This document shows, piece after piece, positions 1-11,894 of a stretch of 64,000 nt of DNA. This DNA is from Ceratodon purpureus (Eukaryota > Streptophyta > Bryopsida > Pseudoditrichales > Ditrichaceae), in NCBI GenBank assembly GCA_014871385.1, contig CM026427.1, forward strand, positions 1-64,000, read 5' to 3'. Position 1 is the first letter of the stretch, and each line of letters begins with the position of its first letter. The notes under the pieces were generated by a model that was not told the origin of the DNA, did not search any database, and saw only the letters and a list, made by a program, of their open reading frames with translations. A program made the translations under genes and the position numbers.

Positions 1-262
1 ACCCTAAACCCTAAACCCGAAAAACCCTAAACCTAACCCTAAACCCATAAACCTAAACCTAAACAAAACCTAAACCCTAAACCTACCTAAACCTTAACCA
101 AACCCTAAACCTAAACCCTAACCTAGGTCGCTCACCTAAACCTAAACCCTAAACCCTAAACCCTAAACTAAACCCTAAACCCTAAACCCTAACCTAAACC
201 TAAACCTAACCCTAAACCCTAAACCCTAAAACCCTAAACCTAAACCTAAACCTAAACCCTAA
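1..262. repeat. Telomeric repeat, chromosome end (CCCTAAA)n
   Basis: Tandem CCCTAAA with many CCTAAA and other variant units fills the first 262 bases. The C-rich strand reads inward from base 1, which is the orientation expected for a left chromosome terminus with TTTAGGG at its 3' end. A short non-telomeric interruption (TAGGTCGCTCA) lies near 124-135. The degeneracy suggests the proximal part of the telomere rather than its freshly synthesised tip. Confidence 0.93.
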
Positions 263-2126
263 AAGTATGCCAAAAAGGCGGGGACACCCTTGTAACCCAA
301 ACCCTAAACCCTAAACCCTAAACCCTAAATTATTTCACCATTGGATTCACAACCTTTGAAAATGGGGGGGTACATGTCCTTAAAATTTTGAATTTCCAAA
401 CCCACAAGCATTTGGAAACCCTAAACACCACTTGCAAACCCGACTTTAACTTCTTAAACCCTAACCCTCATGAGAATTTTGACTACGCCATTGGATTCAC
501 AATGTCCTAATATGGGGGGGTAGGTATGTTCAAAATTCCAAAATACCTCACCAATCTAAAAGTCAACTCAAATTTTGCAAAGTCCAAGTTGCTCTATCTC
601 CCAAATGGTGATAGTGTTAAGCGAAATTATTGGACCATTGGATTCACAACCCTTGTAAATGGGGGGTAAGTCACCTCAAAACCTCATTCTAAGTAGGCCA
701 TATAATCGGGGTCACACATGTAACCCTAAACCTATGTTTTTACATATTTGGATTCCCTATACCTTTAAATGGGGGGCTAGGTCACCTCAAAATGCCAAAA
801 AAAGTATGCCAAAAAGGCGTGGACACCCTTGTAACCCTAAATCCTAAACCCTTAACCCTAAACCTTAAACCTAGGGCTTTGTCATCGGAGTTTGCATGCA
901 TGAGATATGGATGGATGAAGTTTCAACAATTCAAAGTTCATACGTCTATATCCCCTAAATGAAGATAGTCTTAGGAAATGTTTTTACATATTTCAATTCC
1001 TTGAGCTTAAAATAGAGTGTAGATGTCCTTAAAACTTTGATCGCTTTGGCCAATTGACAATGATTCCTATTTTAAGACTTTACCTTTGATTGCCTATAAC
1101 ACCTAACCAACACTATTTATGGAAAAAAAATATAAGAGCACCATCCAAAAATAACTAACAACTATGATATAAGCCTTTGAAAATTTCAAAAATGCTTTAA
1201 ATAGACCAAAGTCAACTACCCTAGCTCAAAGTCAACGAGGCTATATCTCCAAAAGTACAACAGTCTTGGGAAATATTTTTACATATTCGGATTCCCTATA
1301 CCTTAAAATGGGGGGGTAGGTCACCTCAAAATGCCAAAAAAAGTATGCCAAAAAGGCGGGAACACCCTTGTAACCCTAAACCCTAAACCCTAAAACCCTA
1401 AACCCTAAACCCTAAACTCATGCATACAAAGTCCAACCTTGAAGTGTGATACCATTTTGGAATGCTCGAGATAAGTCCTAGGATGTGGCGAAAGTTTAAA
1501 GTCAAACACTCAACCTCATCAAAAAGTCATAATCCTAAGACCAACCCCGTACATCTCTTAAACAAAGCTCATCTAGACAAATCCAACATCACCATTGGAT
1601 TCCCCATGTCCAAATTAGTGGGGGTAGGTATCTTCAAACTTCCAAAATAATGAAAACCCAGTTGAAAGTCAACAACATTTACCAAAGTCAAACGTTTAAT
1701 ATCTCCCAAATGGTGATAGTGTTAAGCAAAATTATTTCACCATTGGATTCACAACCTTTGAAAATGGGGGGGTACATGTCCTTTAAATTTTGAAATTCCA
1801 AACCCACAAGCATTTGGAAACCCTAAACACCACTAGCAACCCGACTTTAACTTCTTAACCCTAACCCTCATGAGAATTTTGACTACACCATTGGATTCAC
1901 AATGTCCTAATATGGGGGGGTAGGTATGTTCAAAATTCCAAAATACCTCACCAATCTAAAAGTCAACTCAAATTTTGCAAAGTCCAAGTTGCTCTATCTC
2001 CCAAATGGTGATAGTGTTAAGCGAAATTATTGGACCATTGGATTCACAACCCTTGTAAATGGGGGGGTAAGTCACCTCAAAACCTCATTCTAAGTAGGCC
2101 ATATAATCGGGGACACACATGTAACC

Positions 2127-2358
2127 CTAAACCCTAAACCCTAAAACCCTAAACCCTAAACCCTAAACCTAAACCTAAACCTAAACCCTAAACCTAAACC
2201 TAAACCTAAACCCTAAACCTAAACCTAAACCTAAACCTAAACCTAAACCTAAACCCTAAACCTAAACCCTAAACCCTAAACCCTAAACCTAAACCTAAAC
2301 CCTAACCCTAAACCCTAAACCCTAAAACCCTAAACCTAAACCTAAACCTAAACCCTAA
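2127..2358. repeat. Interstitial telomeric repeat block 1
   Basis: About 230 bp of CCCTAAA and CCTAAA units sits between subtelomeric units one and two, in the same orientation as the terminal telomere. A near-identical block lies exactly one unit further in, so the block is part of the duplicated 2,096 bp repeat rather than an independent insertion. Confidence 0.9.
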
Positions 2359-4222
2359 AAAGTATGCCAAAAAGGCGGGGACACCCTTGTAACCCTAAAC
2401 CCTAAACCCTAAACCCTAAACCCTAAATTATTTCACCATTGGATTCACAACCTTTGAAAATGGGGGGGTACATGTCCTTAAAATTTTGAATTTCCAAACC
2501 CACAAGCATTTGGAAACCCTAAACACCACTTGCAACCCGACTTTAACTTCTTAACCCTAACCCTCATGAGAATTTTGACTACGCCATTGGATTCACAATG
2601 TCCTAATATGGGGGGGTAGGTATGTTCAAAATTCCAAAATACCTCACCAATCTAAAAGTCAACTCAAATTTTGCAAAGTCCAAGTTGCTCTATCTCCCAA
2701 ATGGTGATAGTGTTAAGCGAAATTATTGGACCATTGGATTCACAACCCTTGTAAATGGGGGGTAAGTCACCTCAAAACCTCATTCTAAGTAGGCCATATA
2801 ATCGGGGTCACACATGTAACCCTAAACCTATGTTTTTACATATTTGGATTCCCTATACCTTTAAATGGGGGGCTAGGTCACCTCAAAATGCCAAAAAAAG
2901 TATGCCAAAAAGGCGTGGACACCCTTGTAACCCTAAATCCTAAACCCTTAACCCTAAACCTTAAACCTAGGGCTTTGTCATCGGAGTTTGCATGCATGAG
3001 ATATGGATGGATGAAGTTTCAACAATTCAAAGTTCATACGTCTATATCCCCTAAATGAAGATAGTCTTAGGAAATGTTTTTACATATTTCAATTCCTTGA
3101 GCTTAAAATAGAGTGTAGATGTCCTTAAAACTTTGATCGCTTTGGCCAATTGACAATGATTCCTATTTTAAGACTTTACCTTTGATTGCCTATAACACCT
3201 AACCAACACTATTTATGGAAAAAAAATATAAGAGCACCATCCAAAAATAACTAACAACTATGATATAAGCCTTTGAAAATTTCAAAAATGCTTTAAATAG
3301 ACCAAAGTCAACTACCCTAGCTCAAAGTCAACGAGGCTATATCTCCAAAAGTACAACAGTCTTGGGAAATATTTTTACATATTCGGATTCCCTATACCTT
3401 AAAATGGGGGGGTAGGTCACCTCAAAATGCCAAAAAAAGTATGCCAAAAAGGCGGGAACACCCTTGTAACCCTAAACCCTAAACCCTAAAACCCTAAACC
3501 CTAAACCCTAAACTCATGCATACAAAGTCCAACCTTGAAGTGTGATACCATTTTGGAATGCTCGAGATAAGTCCTAGGATGTGGCGAAAGTTTAAAGTCA
3601 AACACTCAACCTCATCAAAAAGTCATAATCCTAAGACCAACCCCGTACATCTCTTAAACAAAGCTCATCTAGACAAATCCAACATCACCATTGGATTCCC
3701 CATGTCCAAATTAGTGGGGGTAGGTATCTTCAAACTTCCAAAATAATGAAAACCCAGTTGAAAGTCAACAACATTTACCAAAGTCAAACGTTTAATATCT
3801 CCCAAATGGTGATAGTGTTAAGCAAAATTATTTCACCATTGGATTCACAACCTTTGAAAATGGGGGGGTACATGTCCTTTAAATTTTGAAATTCCAAACC
3901 CACAAGCATTTGGAAACCCTAAACACCACTAGCAACCCGACTTTAACTTCTTAACCCTAACCCTCATGAGAATTTTGACTACACCATTGGATTCACAATG
4001 TCCTAATATGGGGGGGTAGGTATGTTCAAAATTCCAAAATACCTCACCAATCTAAAAGTCAACTCAAATTTTGCAAAGTCCAAGTTGCTCTATCTCCCAA
4101 ATGGTGATAGTGTTAAGCGAAATTATTGGACCATTGGATTCACAACCCTTGTAAATGGGGGGGTAAGTCACCTCAAAACCTCATTCTAAGTAGGCCATAT
4201 AATCGGGGACACACATGTAACC

Positions 4223-4454
4223 CTAAACCCTAAACCCTAAAACCCTAAACCCTAAACCCTAAACCTAAACCTAAACCTAAACCCTAAACCTAAACCTAAA
4301 CCTAAACCCTAAACCTAAACCTAAACCTAAACCTAAACCTAAACCTAAACCCTAAACCTAAACCCTAAACCCTAAACCCTAAACCTAAACCTAAACCCTA
4401 ACCCTAAACCCTAAACCCTAAAACCCTAAACCTAAACCTAAACCTAAACCCTAA
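4223..4454. repeat. Interstitial telomeric repeat block 2
   Basis: Second copy of the telomere-like block, 2,096 bp from the first, between subtelomeric units two and three. Smaller CCCTAAA patches also occur within each unit (for example near 1375-1420, 3471-3516 and 5567-5612). Confidence 0.9.
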
Positions 4455-6390
4455 AAAGTATGCCAAAAAGGCGGGGACACCCTTGTAACCCTAAACCCTA
4501 AACCCTAAACCCTAAACCCTAAATTATTTCACCATTGGATTCACAACCTTTGAAAATGGGGGGGTACATGTCCTTAAAATTTTGAATTTCCAAACCCACA
4601 AGCATTTGGAAACCCTAAACACCACTTGCAACCCGACTTTAACTTCTTAACCCTAACCCTCATGAGAATTTTGACTACGCCATTGGATTCACAATGTCCT
4701 AATATGGGGGGGTAGGTATGTTCAAAATTCCAAAATACCTCACCAATCTAAAAGTCAACTCAAATTTTGCAAAGTCCAAGTTGCTCTATCTCCCAAATGG
4801 TGATAGTGTTAAGCGAAATTATTGGACCATTGGATTCACAACCCTTGTAAATGGGGGGTAAGTCACCTCAAAACCTCATTCTAAGTAGGCCATATAATCG
4901 GGGTCACACATGTAACCCTAAACCTATGTTTTTACATATTTGGATTCCCTATACCTTTAAATGGGGGGCTAGGTCACCTCAAAATGCCAAAAAAAGTATG
5001 CCAAAAAGGCGTGGACACCCTTGTAACCCTAAATCCTAAACCCTTAACCCTAAACCTTAAACCTAGGGCTTTGTCATCGGAGTTTGCATGCATGAGATAT
5101 GGATGGATGAAGTTTCAACAATTCAAAGTTCATACGTCTATATCCCCTAAATGAAGATAGTCTTAGGAAATGTTTTTACATATTTCAATTCCTTGAGCTT
5201 AAAATAGAGTGTAGATGTCCTTAAAACTTTGATCGCTTTGGCCAATTGACAATGATTCCTATTTTAAGACTTTACCTTTGATTGCCTATAACACCTAACC
5301 AACACTATTTATGGAAAAAAAATATAAGAGCACCATCCAAAAATAACTAACAACTATGATATAAGCCTTTGAAAATTTCAAAAATGCTTTAAATAGACCA
5401 AAGTCAACTACCCTAGCTCAAAGTCAACGAGGCTATATCTCCAAAAGTACAACAGTCTTGGGAAATATTTTTACATATTCGGATTCCCTATACCTTAAAA
5501 TGGGGGGGTAGGTCACCTCAAAATGCCAAAAAAAGTATGCCAAAAAGGCGGGAACACCCTTGTAACCCTAAACCCTAAACCCTAAAACCCTAAACCCTAA
5601 ACCCTAAACTCATGCATACAAAGTCCAACCTTGAAGTGTGATACCATTTTGGAATGCTCGAGATAAGTCCTAGGATGTGGCGAAAGTTTAAAGTCAAACA
5701 CTCAACCTCATCAAAAAGTCATAATCCTAAGACCAACCCCGTACATCTCTTAAACAAAGCTCATCTAGACAAATCCAACATCACCATTGGATTCCCCATG
5801 TCCAAATTAGTGGGGGTAGGTATCTTCAAACTTCCAAAATAATGAAAACCCAGTTGAAAGTCAACAACATTTACCAAAGTCAAACGTTTAATATCTCCCA
5901 AATGGTGATAGTGTTAAGCAAAATTATTTCACCATTGGATTCACAACCTTTGAAAATGGGGGGGTACATGTCCTTTAAATTTTGAAATTCCAAACCCACA
6001 AGCATTTGGAAACCCTAAACACCACTAGCAACCCGACTTTAACTTCTTAACCCTAACCCTCATGAGAATTTTGACTACACCATTGGATTCACAATGTCCT
6101 AATATGGGGGGGTAGGTATGTTCAAAATTCCAAAATACCTCACCAATCTAAAAGTCAACTCAAATTTTGCAAAGTCCAAGTTGCTCTATCTCCCAAATGG
6201 TGATAGTGTTAAGCGAAATTATTGGACCATTGGATTCACAACCCTTGTAAATGGGGGGGTAAGTCACCTCAAAACCTCATTCTAAGTAGGCCATATAATC
6301 GGGGACACACATGTAACCCTAAACCCCGTACCCTAAACCCCCTACCCTAAACCCTAAACCCCCTAAACCCTAAATCTAAACCATGGCATC

Positions 6391-6515
6391 TGGTGTAGGT
6401 GTGGGTGTGGGGTGTGGCGTGGGTTGTGGGTGTGGGTGTGGAGTGTTGCGTCGGGTGTGGGTGTGGGTGTGGAGTGTTGCGTCGGGTGTGGGTGTGGGTG
6501 TGGGTGTGACGCGGG
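6391..6515 (+). repeat. GT-rich minisatellite
   Basis: Roughly 125 bp made of GTGGGT hexamers with a longer period of about 38 bp (GGAGTGTTGCGTCGGGTGTG recurs). It lies immediately inside the last degenerate telomere-like bases (6316-6378). Open frames on both strands across it are low-complexity artefacts. Confidence 0.85.
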
Positions 6516-6572
6516 TGTACGTCCATGGTATGGCCCGCTGTGTAGGAGGGGTGTGATGGAGGAGATTGTTGC

Positions 6573-7230
6573 TTGGAGGACGGTGTTGTTGTTGTTGTTT
6601 GCAAAGCGTCGGTGCGATGTGCCTTGCACCGAAGATTATACACTCTAAAGCCAAAAATCTCAAATGAGCAAACCCCGCACCATAGGTGGCATCAAAGACT
6701 CCAAATGAATTCGACCCTAAATCTCAACCCCAAGCAATTTACCCTTCACGGCATGCACCATCCACCGCCACTGTTTACAAAGGTGCCACGGCTCAAGAGG
6801 CAACTTTTGATTGGCAAGGAATGGGAGGGCGAGCCTTATACCGATGGAAAGCTCTTTGAAAAGCGCACAAGATGCGCGCAAAAAACATGCAAATTGGGCA
6901 AGATTTGATTGAGATATAGCTCGCCGAAGTTAACAGTTGGACGGTGCACCCGGAAATGAAACTTTTGCATGTGGCGGAATTAGCGGCCGTGCCTTATACC
7001 GATGGAAAGAGCGTGAGAAATTAGTCACAATGAAGCCAAGAACGACCGCAATCGGACACAAAATGGCGGAGATATGGAAGGTGGCAGTTGGCGGCAACAC
7101 GGCAATTTCAATGAAAATGTCGCATTTGACTCGCACCGAATCTGTGAACGAAAATTAGATGGTTGGAAAGAGCTCACAAAATCAGTAAAGACCGACCTTT
7201 GAAACACTCAAATCGCACAAGATATGAGGA
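6573..7230. repeat. Unclassified subtelomeric sequence with an internal duplication
   Basis: No convincing gene. The string CCTTATACCGATGGAAAG occurs twice, near 6834 and 6990, about 157 bp apart, indicating a degenerate duplication. Open frames here are short, overlap on both strands and show no recognisable domain. Confidence 0.4.
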
Positions 7231-7319
7231 AGAAAATGCACCCTAAACATTGGTGTGGCATGCGGGGTACACCAGTGCGGTGTACCTCACGGAATGCACT
7301 GCATTCCGGTCCCCTCTTA

Positions 7320-7555
7320 ACATAGGCAGGTTCAAAATTCCAAAATACCTTACCAATCAAAAAGTCAACCCAAACTTGGCAAAGTCCAAGTTGCTATATC
7401 TCACAAATGATAGTAGTGTTAAGCGGAATAATTGGACCATTGGATTCACAACCCTTATAAATGGGGGGAATGTCCCCTCAAAAGCTCATTCTAAGTATGC
7501 CATATAATCGTGGACACACATGTAACCCTAAAACCCTAAACTCTAAACCCTAAAA
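7320..7555. repeat. Diverged fragment of the 2,096 bp subtelomeric unit
   Basis: About 235 bp resembles positions 519-745 of the first subtelomeric unit, including the ACCATTGGATTCACAACCC motif, the G run and a terminal CCCTAAA patch, but with many substitutions. It is an older copy left inside the homogenised array. Confidence 0.85.
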
Positions 7556-7947
7556 TCTTAGTTAACGTTTGTGACGGCCATAAGTCTTGAAGTATATCGC
7601 AATTGAACTCAAACACGTCCTAAGACCTTGCTAGCGCTCTCTGTCAACGCAATCCATTCTTCAAGTCGACGTGGCATGCGTGCGCAATGAGCTGACGAAG
7701 TTTGAAAACTGCAAACTTCATCCGCTCATATCTCATGCATACGGCATTGGAATGGAGCGTGCTTTAACTTTTTGGAACTGTACAGTTAAAGTTCACCTTG
7801 TGGGGCCCTCCATTTAGAATCGTCCTTCACCGAGGCAAGGGATCATAGTTGCCACCCCCATAAAAGGGACCTTGCATTTTCTATTGTTAGCCATAATGGT
7901 AAAATCCACGCTATAGATAACTGTGAGGGAATTTCGGTCATATGTAG

Positions 7948-8335
7948 TGCTTTGTCATCGGAGTTTGCATGCATGAGATATGGATGGATAAAGTCTCAAC
8001 AATCCAAAGTTCATCCGTCTATATCTCTTAAATAAAGGTCGTCTAAGGAAATGTTTTTACATATTCCGATTCCTTGAGCTTAAAATAGAGTGTAGGTGTC
8101 CTTAAAACTTTGATCACTTTGGTCAATTGACAATGATTCCTATTTTAAGACTTTACCTTAGATTGCCTTTAACTCCTTATCAACCCTATTTATGGAAAAA
8201 CTTTTTGAAGCACCATTCAAAAATATCCCTCAACTATCACATAAGCCTTTGAAAATTTCAAAATTGCTTTAAATAGACCAAAGTCAACTACCCCAGCTCA
8301 AAATCAACGAAGCTATATCTCCAAAACTACAATAG
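7948..8335. repeat. Second diverged fragment of the subtelomeric unit
   Basis: Resembles positions 872-1262 of the first subtelomeric unit, starting at the GCTTTGTCATCGGAGTTTGC string. Divergence is similar to that of the fragment at 7320. The 390 bp between the two fragments (7556-7947) does not match the unit, so the older copy is rearranged or interrupted. Confidence 0.85.
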
Positions 8336-8339
8336 GGTG

Positions 8340-10670
8340 GAAGTACACTAGAGGTAGTGCAGTTTTGGCAAAACTCCACTGTACCGTTGGGACCTTTTAG
8401 TACTAAAGTGTACAATAAGTACTCTAACGGGCTCAATCTGAGCCGTTGAAATTCCTTGAAAGAAGCGAGGTTAGGCGATTGGAATCAGCCAATCAGGATA
8501 GTCTATTCTGACAGTAGGGATTCGCTTTGATTTAGATCCATATGGGCCAGCACATCTTGACATGACATGTGGCGAAATTCAAACACATGGAGTGGCGGGA
8601 GTTGATGTCCAGCCTCGGTGGGTGGATCTGCGATTCATTGAGGCACTTAGCATCCTAGCCTTTCCAGACAGGGTTTCCAAGATTGGTGATTTGATTACAA
8701 TCATCCTTCTAATGTGCAATCATCCTGCTCCTGAAAATTGTATATTTGTTAAAGGTCTCAAAGTTATGGACTTGTCTCCACTTTAGGTTTTTTTTAGATG
8801 AACTTGGGATGAAGTCTAGTTCAGTCAAGTGATTGGTTGTTCGAAGCATTCCAAAATATCATGCAAGCTTTTGAAATTAAATTATAGCATGGCCCTAATA
8901 AGATTTTCTTTTTAATACGTTGTTATAATAAAAATTCCTTAAAGAAAACCATAAATATCGATTATTTATACACTTGTTTTTTTGGAATTGTATATGGTTC
9001 CTAATTTTGTATCTTGAAAATAAACCTCCGTACTTTGAATTAAGAGTTCTTCCTAGAATTCATCATTTTATAAAAGAAAACATGAGAAGTTGAGCTATTA
9101 GCATGGTGGAAAAAGGAGAATGCAAGAAAATACTCTATATAGCATGTTTATTTTTTCGTCTTTTATTTTTTTTGGGGTATAGCCTTTTGAAGTTGTTTTA
9201 ATATTAATATAAAAATTAAAATTAAAATATGGACATCATTTCCTCCCCCCCCCCCCCCCTCTTAAAATAACATTTTAAATATTAAGATTAAAGAAGGAAA
9301 AAATTAATGGAGAAAAAAAAATAAAAATAATGAAAGGACAAATAAAATAGAAACAGATTTGAAATACGGTAATAAAAGAAGGAAGAAAAATAAGTTAAAT
9401 GAAAAAAAATAGAAGAAAAAAATAACAGTAATAGAAGGACTAGAAAAAGAGAGTAATATGAAATATGGTGATAAAAGAACAAAGGGGAAAAAATTAAATA
9501 AAATAGAAGGGTGAGAAAAAGGTTGCGAATATGAATACTCTACTATAAGAGGGAATGAAAATAAATAAAAGTGGGACACTGAAAGAGGTCTTCGAAAGAA
9601 AGGAATGAAATATTAAAATAAAAGAAGGTGGAAAAAGAAAAAAAAAGAAAAAAGAAAAAAAGGAGGACTTATGAAGAAAAAAGGAAAAGAAAAAAATTAA
9701 AGATGGTCAAAAAGAAAGAGAAAAAGAGTTTAATTAAATTACAAAAAATAAAAAAAATAGTTGAAGGATGAAGGAACACTTTACTCAAGTGTGATGTAAT
9801 AGAGCGATGAAAGTGAATTCATCAGATTTATGGGTGCTAATGGATTTTTAAGATAGCAATTTGAAAATAGAATATTCTAAAATGTGGTTAGATTTGTTTA
9901 TATGTAATTTTTTCTTAAAATAAGGCATGAGACATTAGAAATTAGTATGATGGAAAAAGTATAGCTGCAAAATCAACATATGAGATAGTTAATATATTAA
10001 TTTAACATGTACAATTACTTTAAGATATTTTATTGATAGAGAAATAAATTTAAAAAATAAATGAATGAACGTCATTTTGTGCGCCTCTTCTTAAGAGTTG
10101 ATATGATATATTAAAAAAGAAGAAAGCAAAGAATAATAGATCAATATTATTAGAAAAAATAATAGATCAAGATTATTTCTTCCCCCCTTTAAATAAAATA
10201 CGAAACATTAAAAGCAGGAAGAAGTGGTGAAAGAATTGAGAAGGACACTTTTCCAAAGACGAAAGAACAAGATATTGTAGAGATTGCTTTATATATGTTG
10301 TTCATTTAAAAAAATAAAAAATAAAAAAAATAAAAAAATAAAAAAATAAAAAAACGAGATCTATTTTAAGTTTATTTGATAATAGGAAATTAAAAAAAAA
10401 AAACAATAGACAAAAATCGTTGTCTTCCCCACTTTAAATAAAATATAAAGTATAGTACTTATCGTATGTTGGATGAAGACACCAACATATGTGTTTTTTT
10501 TTTTTTTTTTTTTTAATTCTGGAAAAAATTAGAAAACAGAAATCAGAAATTAGGTATAAGGAAAATACAAGCAATTACTTTATACATATATTTCTTTTTT
10601 CTGATTTTTTAATTTTTTAATTTCATATAGGTGTATTTTAAGTGTTTTTCAAGTGTCAATTAATGTTGAA
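8340..10670. other. AT-rich region without a supported gene
   Basis: From about 8,880 the sequence is strongly AT-rich and purine-biased on the plus strand, with a 16-17 bp C run near 9246, (AAAAAAT)n near 10310-10355 and a T run at 10494-10514. A 74-codon frame at 8562-8786 begins with ATG but has no recognisable domain, and I do not call it. The polypyrimidine open frames on the minus strand at 9288-9579 are composition artefacts. Confidence 0.6.
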
Positions 10671-11072
10671 GTCGGCTTACACTGAAGGTGACGGCGGGAA
10701 GTAATGCTCAGGGTTTAGTGACTGGTGATCACCAGTTAGGAGTGAGGAGAGTGTGGGCATGACCGGTGACCGCCGGTGACCGCTGTGAAGGAGTGACGGC
10801 GTGACTCGTGGTCGGGGGTGAGCTTCGTCTCGCACCTCTGTCGGGGGTCGAAGGTAGTGAGCTTTGTGTGTAGCCAAAGCTGCGACTGTGAGAGGAGATG
10901 CTGGAGCAATGGTTTTGTAGACTTTAGGTGCGTCTGTTGTGGGTTTAGGGGGGGCGATGGTGAGCTCGGATTGTGGGGTTTAGGGTGTAGAGTTTTCTTT
11001 TGGTTCTTTTGGAGCGGTGAAGGTAGCATTGGTGGCTGTAGTTGGTGTTTCTGTGGAGGGGTGAGGCGCAGC

Positions 11073-11879
11073 ATGGAGCGAAGTACTGGTGCACGCTCCG
11101 GGGACACATCCAGCGCGAGGAAGGGGAGAGTAGTGGCGGCACGAGAGAGGAGGAGTCGCGGTGCGGGGAGTGATGAGGAAGACGCTGGGGGGGAGGGTCC
11201 GCGGAAGAAGGCGCGGGCGTCGTCAGGCAAAGGAGGGCGGACTGGTGAAGAGCCAGCGAGGAGGGAATTGCGGACGAAGGCGGCAGCAGGAGGAACCAGA
11301 GGTCGCAGTCGTGGCCGGGACGAGGTGGAGGGAGGAGTTGCAAAGGACGTGCCGAGGAGGACTTCAGGCGCAACGCGAGGAGCAGATACCCCCAAAGACG
11401 ATTTGGAGGAAGAAGCTGCTGCGGGTTCGAAGTCCACAGCGAAGAAGAAAGGGAAGGGGACTGTGAGGTCTGAGAAGGCCTTCACTTGTGTAGAAGACAT
11501 CGACGACGAGATTTCGAGGCTGAAGAAGCCTCCGCGGGAATTTAAGAAGGCGGATTTCCAGGCTGAGTATGGACTTCCCAACGAGGGGGAGAACCCCCAC
11601 CACTTCCGAAGAGGCACGGTCTCTTCCGACACTGTGCGCAAGTTGTTTGGTAAGCCCTACGGAGATGGTGGTCGGAGCGGGTTCTATTGGCAGGGTTGCG
11701 AAGTCCAGGATGTTGTGGACAGGGTGAAGTACCTACATCCCATTCTGTATCAACATGGGGAGGAGGAGAATCCAAACCTGATCACCGTGAGGTTCGCCGA
11801 AGGGATAGCATTAGAGTACGAAGAAGGTGGTGGACGAGTGAATTGGTGTGCGTTCGGGGAGGAGACAAACAAGAGATAG
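11073..11879 (+). CDS. Basic protein with 'PILY...VNW' domain; first half of a TAG-interrupted frame
   Basis: I do not recognise a named family. From the ATG at 11073 the frame gives 268 residues; the frame is open upstream but that part is Cys/Trp/Gly-rich and unconvincing. Residues 1-135 are Arg/Lys/Glu-rich and probably disordered, with nuclear-localisation-like clusters. Residues about 155-268 form a compact domain with GFYWQGC near 203, HPILY at 222-226, ITV near 237 and VNW at 256-258. The same landmarks in the same order occur in the gene inside the LTRs of the neighbouring retrotransposon (residues about 109-165 there). The frame ends in TAG at 11877-11879 and is continuous, in the same frame, with the downstream gene starting 15 bp later, so the two may be one protein or one broken gene. 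GC-rich coding composition contrasts with the AT-rich DNA upstream. Confidence 0.6.
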   Translation: MERSTGARSGDTSSARKGRVVAARERRSRGAGSDEEDAGGEGPRKKARASSGKGGRTGEEPARRELRTKAAAGGTRGRSRGRDEVEGGVAKDVPRRTSGATRGADTPKDDLEEEAAAGSKSTAKKKGKGTVRSEKAFTCVEDIDDEISRLKKPPREFKKADFQAEYGLPNEGENPHHFRRGTVSSDTVRKLFGKPYGDGGRSGFYWQGCEVQDVVDRVKYLHPILYQHGEEENPNLITVRFAEGIALEYEEGGGRVNWCAFGEETNKR

Positions 11880-11894
11880 AGGAGTCGGTACACC

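Larger units (their letters stand above)
263..6325. repeat. Subtelomeric tandem array, three 2,096 bp units
   Basis: The same sequence recurs with an exact 2,096 bp spacing; landmarks at 659, 2755 and 4851, and at 1462, 3558 and 5654, are equivalent. Units two and three look essentially identical by eye, while unit one has a few indels near 300-460. Each unit holds several degenerate internal motifs of the form CCATTGGATTCACAA followed about 15-20 bases later by a run of five to seven G and TAGG. Short open frames of about 62 codons recur in every unit but have no coding character and are not annotated as genes. Confidence 0.93.

Noticed and set aside
659-5842. Repeated 62-codon frames in the subtelomeric units
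   Set aside because: They overlap telomere repeats, have no codon bias or domain, and recur only because the unit is duplicated.
8562-8786. 74-codon ATG frame
   Set aside because: No recognisable motif, no splice or promoter support, and it lies between decayed repeats; left unannotated.
10736-11641. 301-codon minus-strand frame antisense to the VNW-domain gene
   Set aside because: Pro/Ser/Leu-rich mirror of a GC-rich coding strand; the plus frame is spliced on to a recognisable coiled coil and finger.
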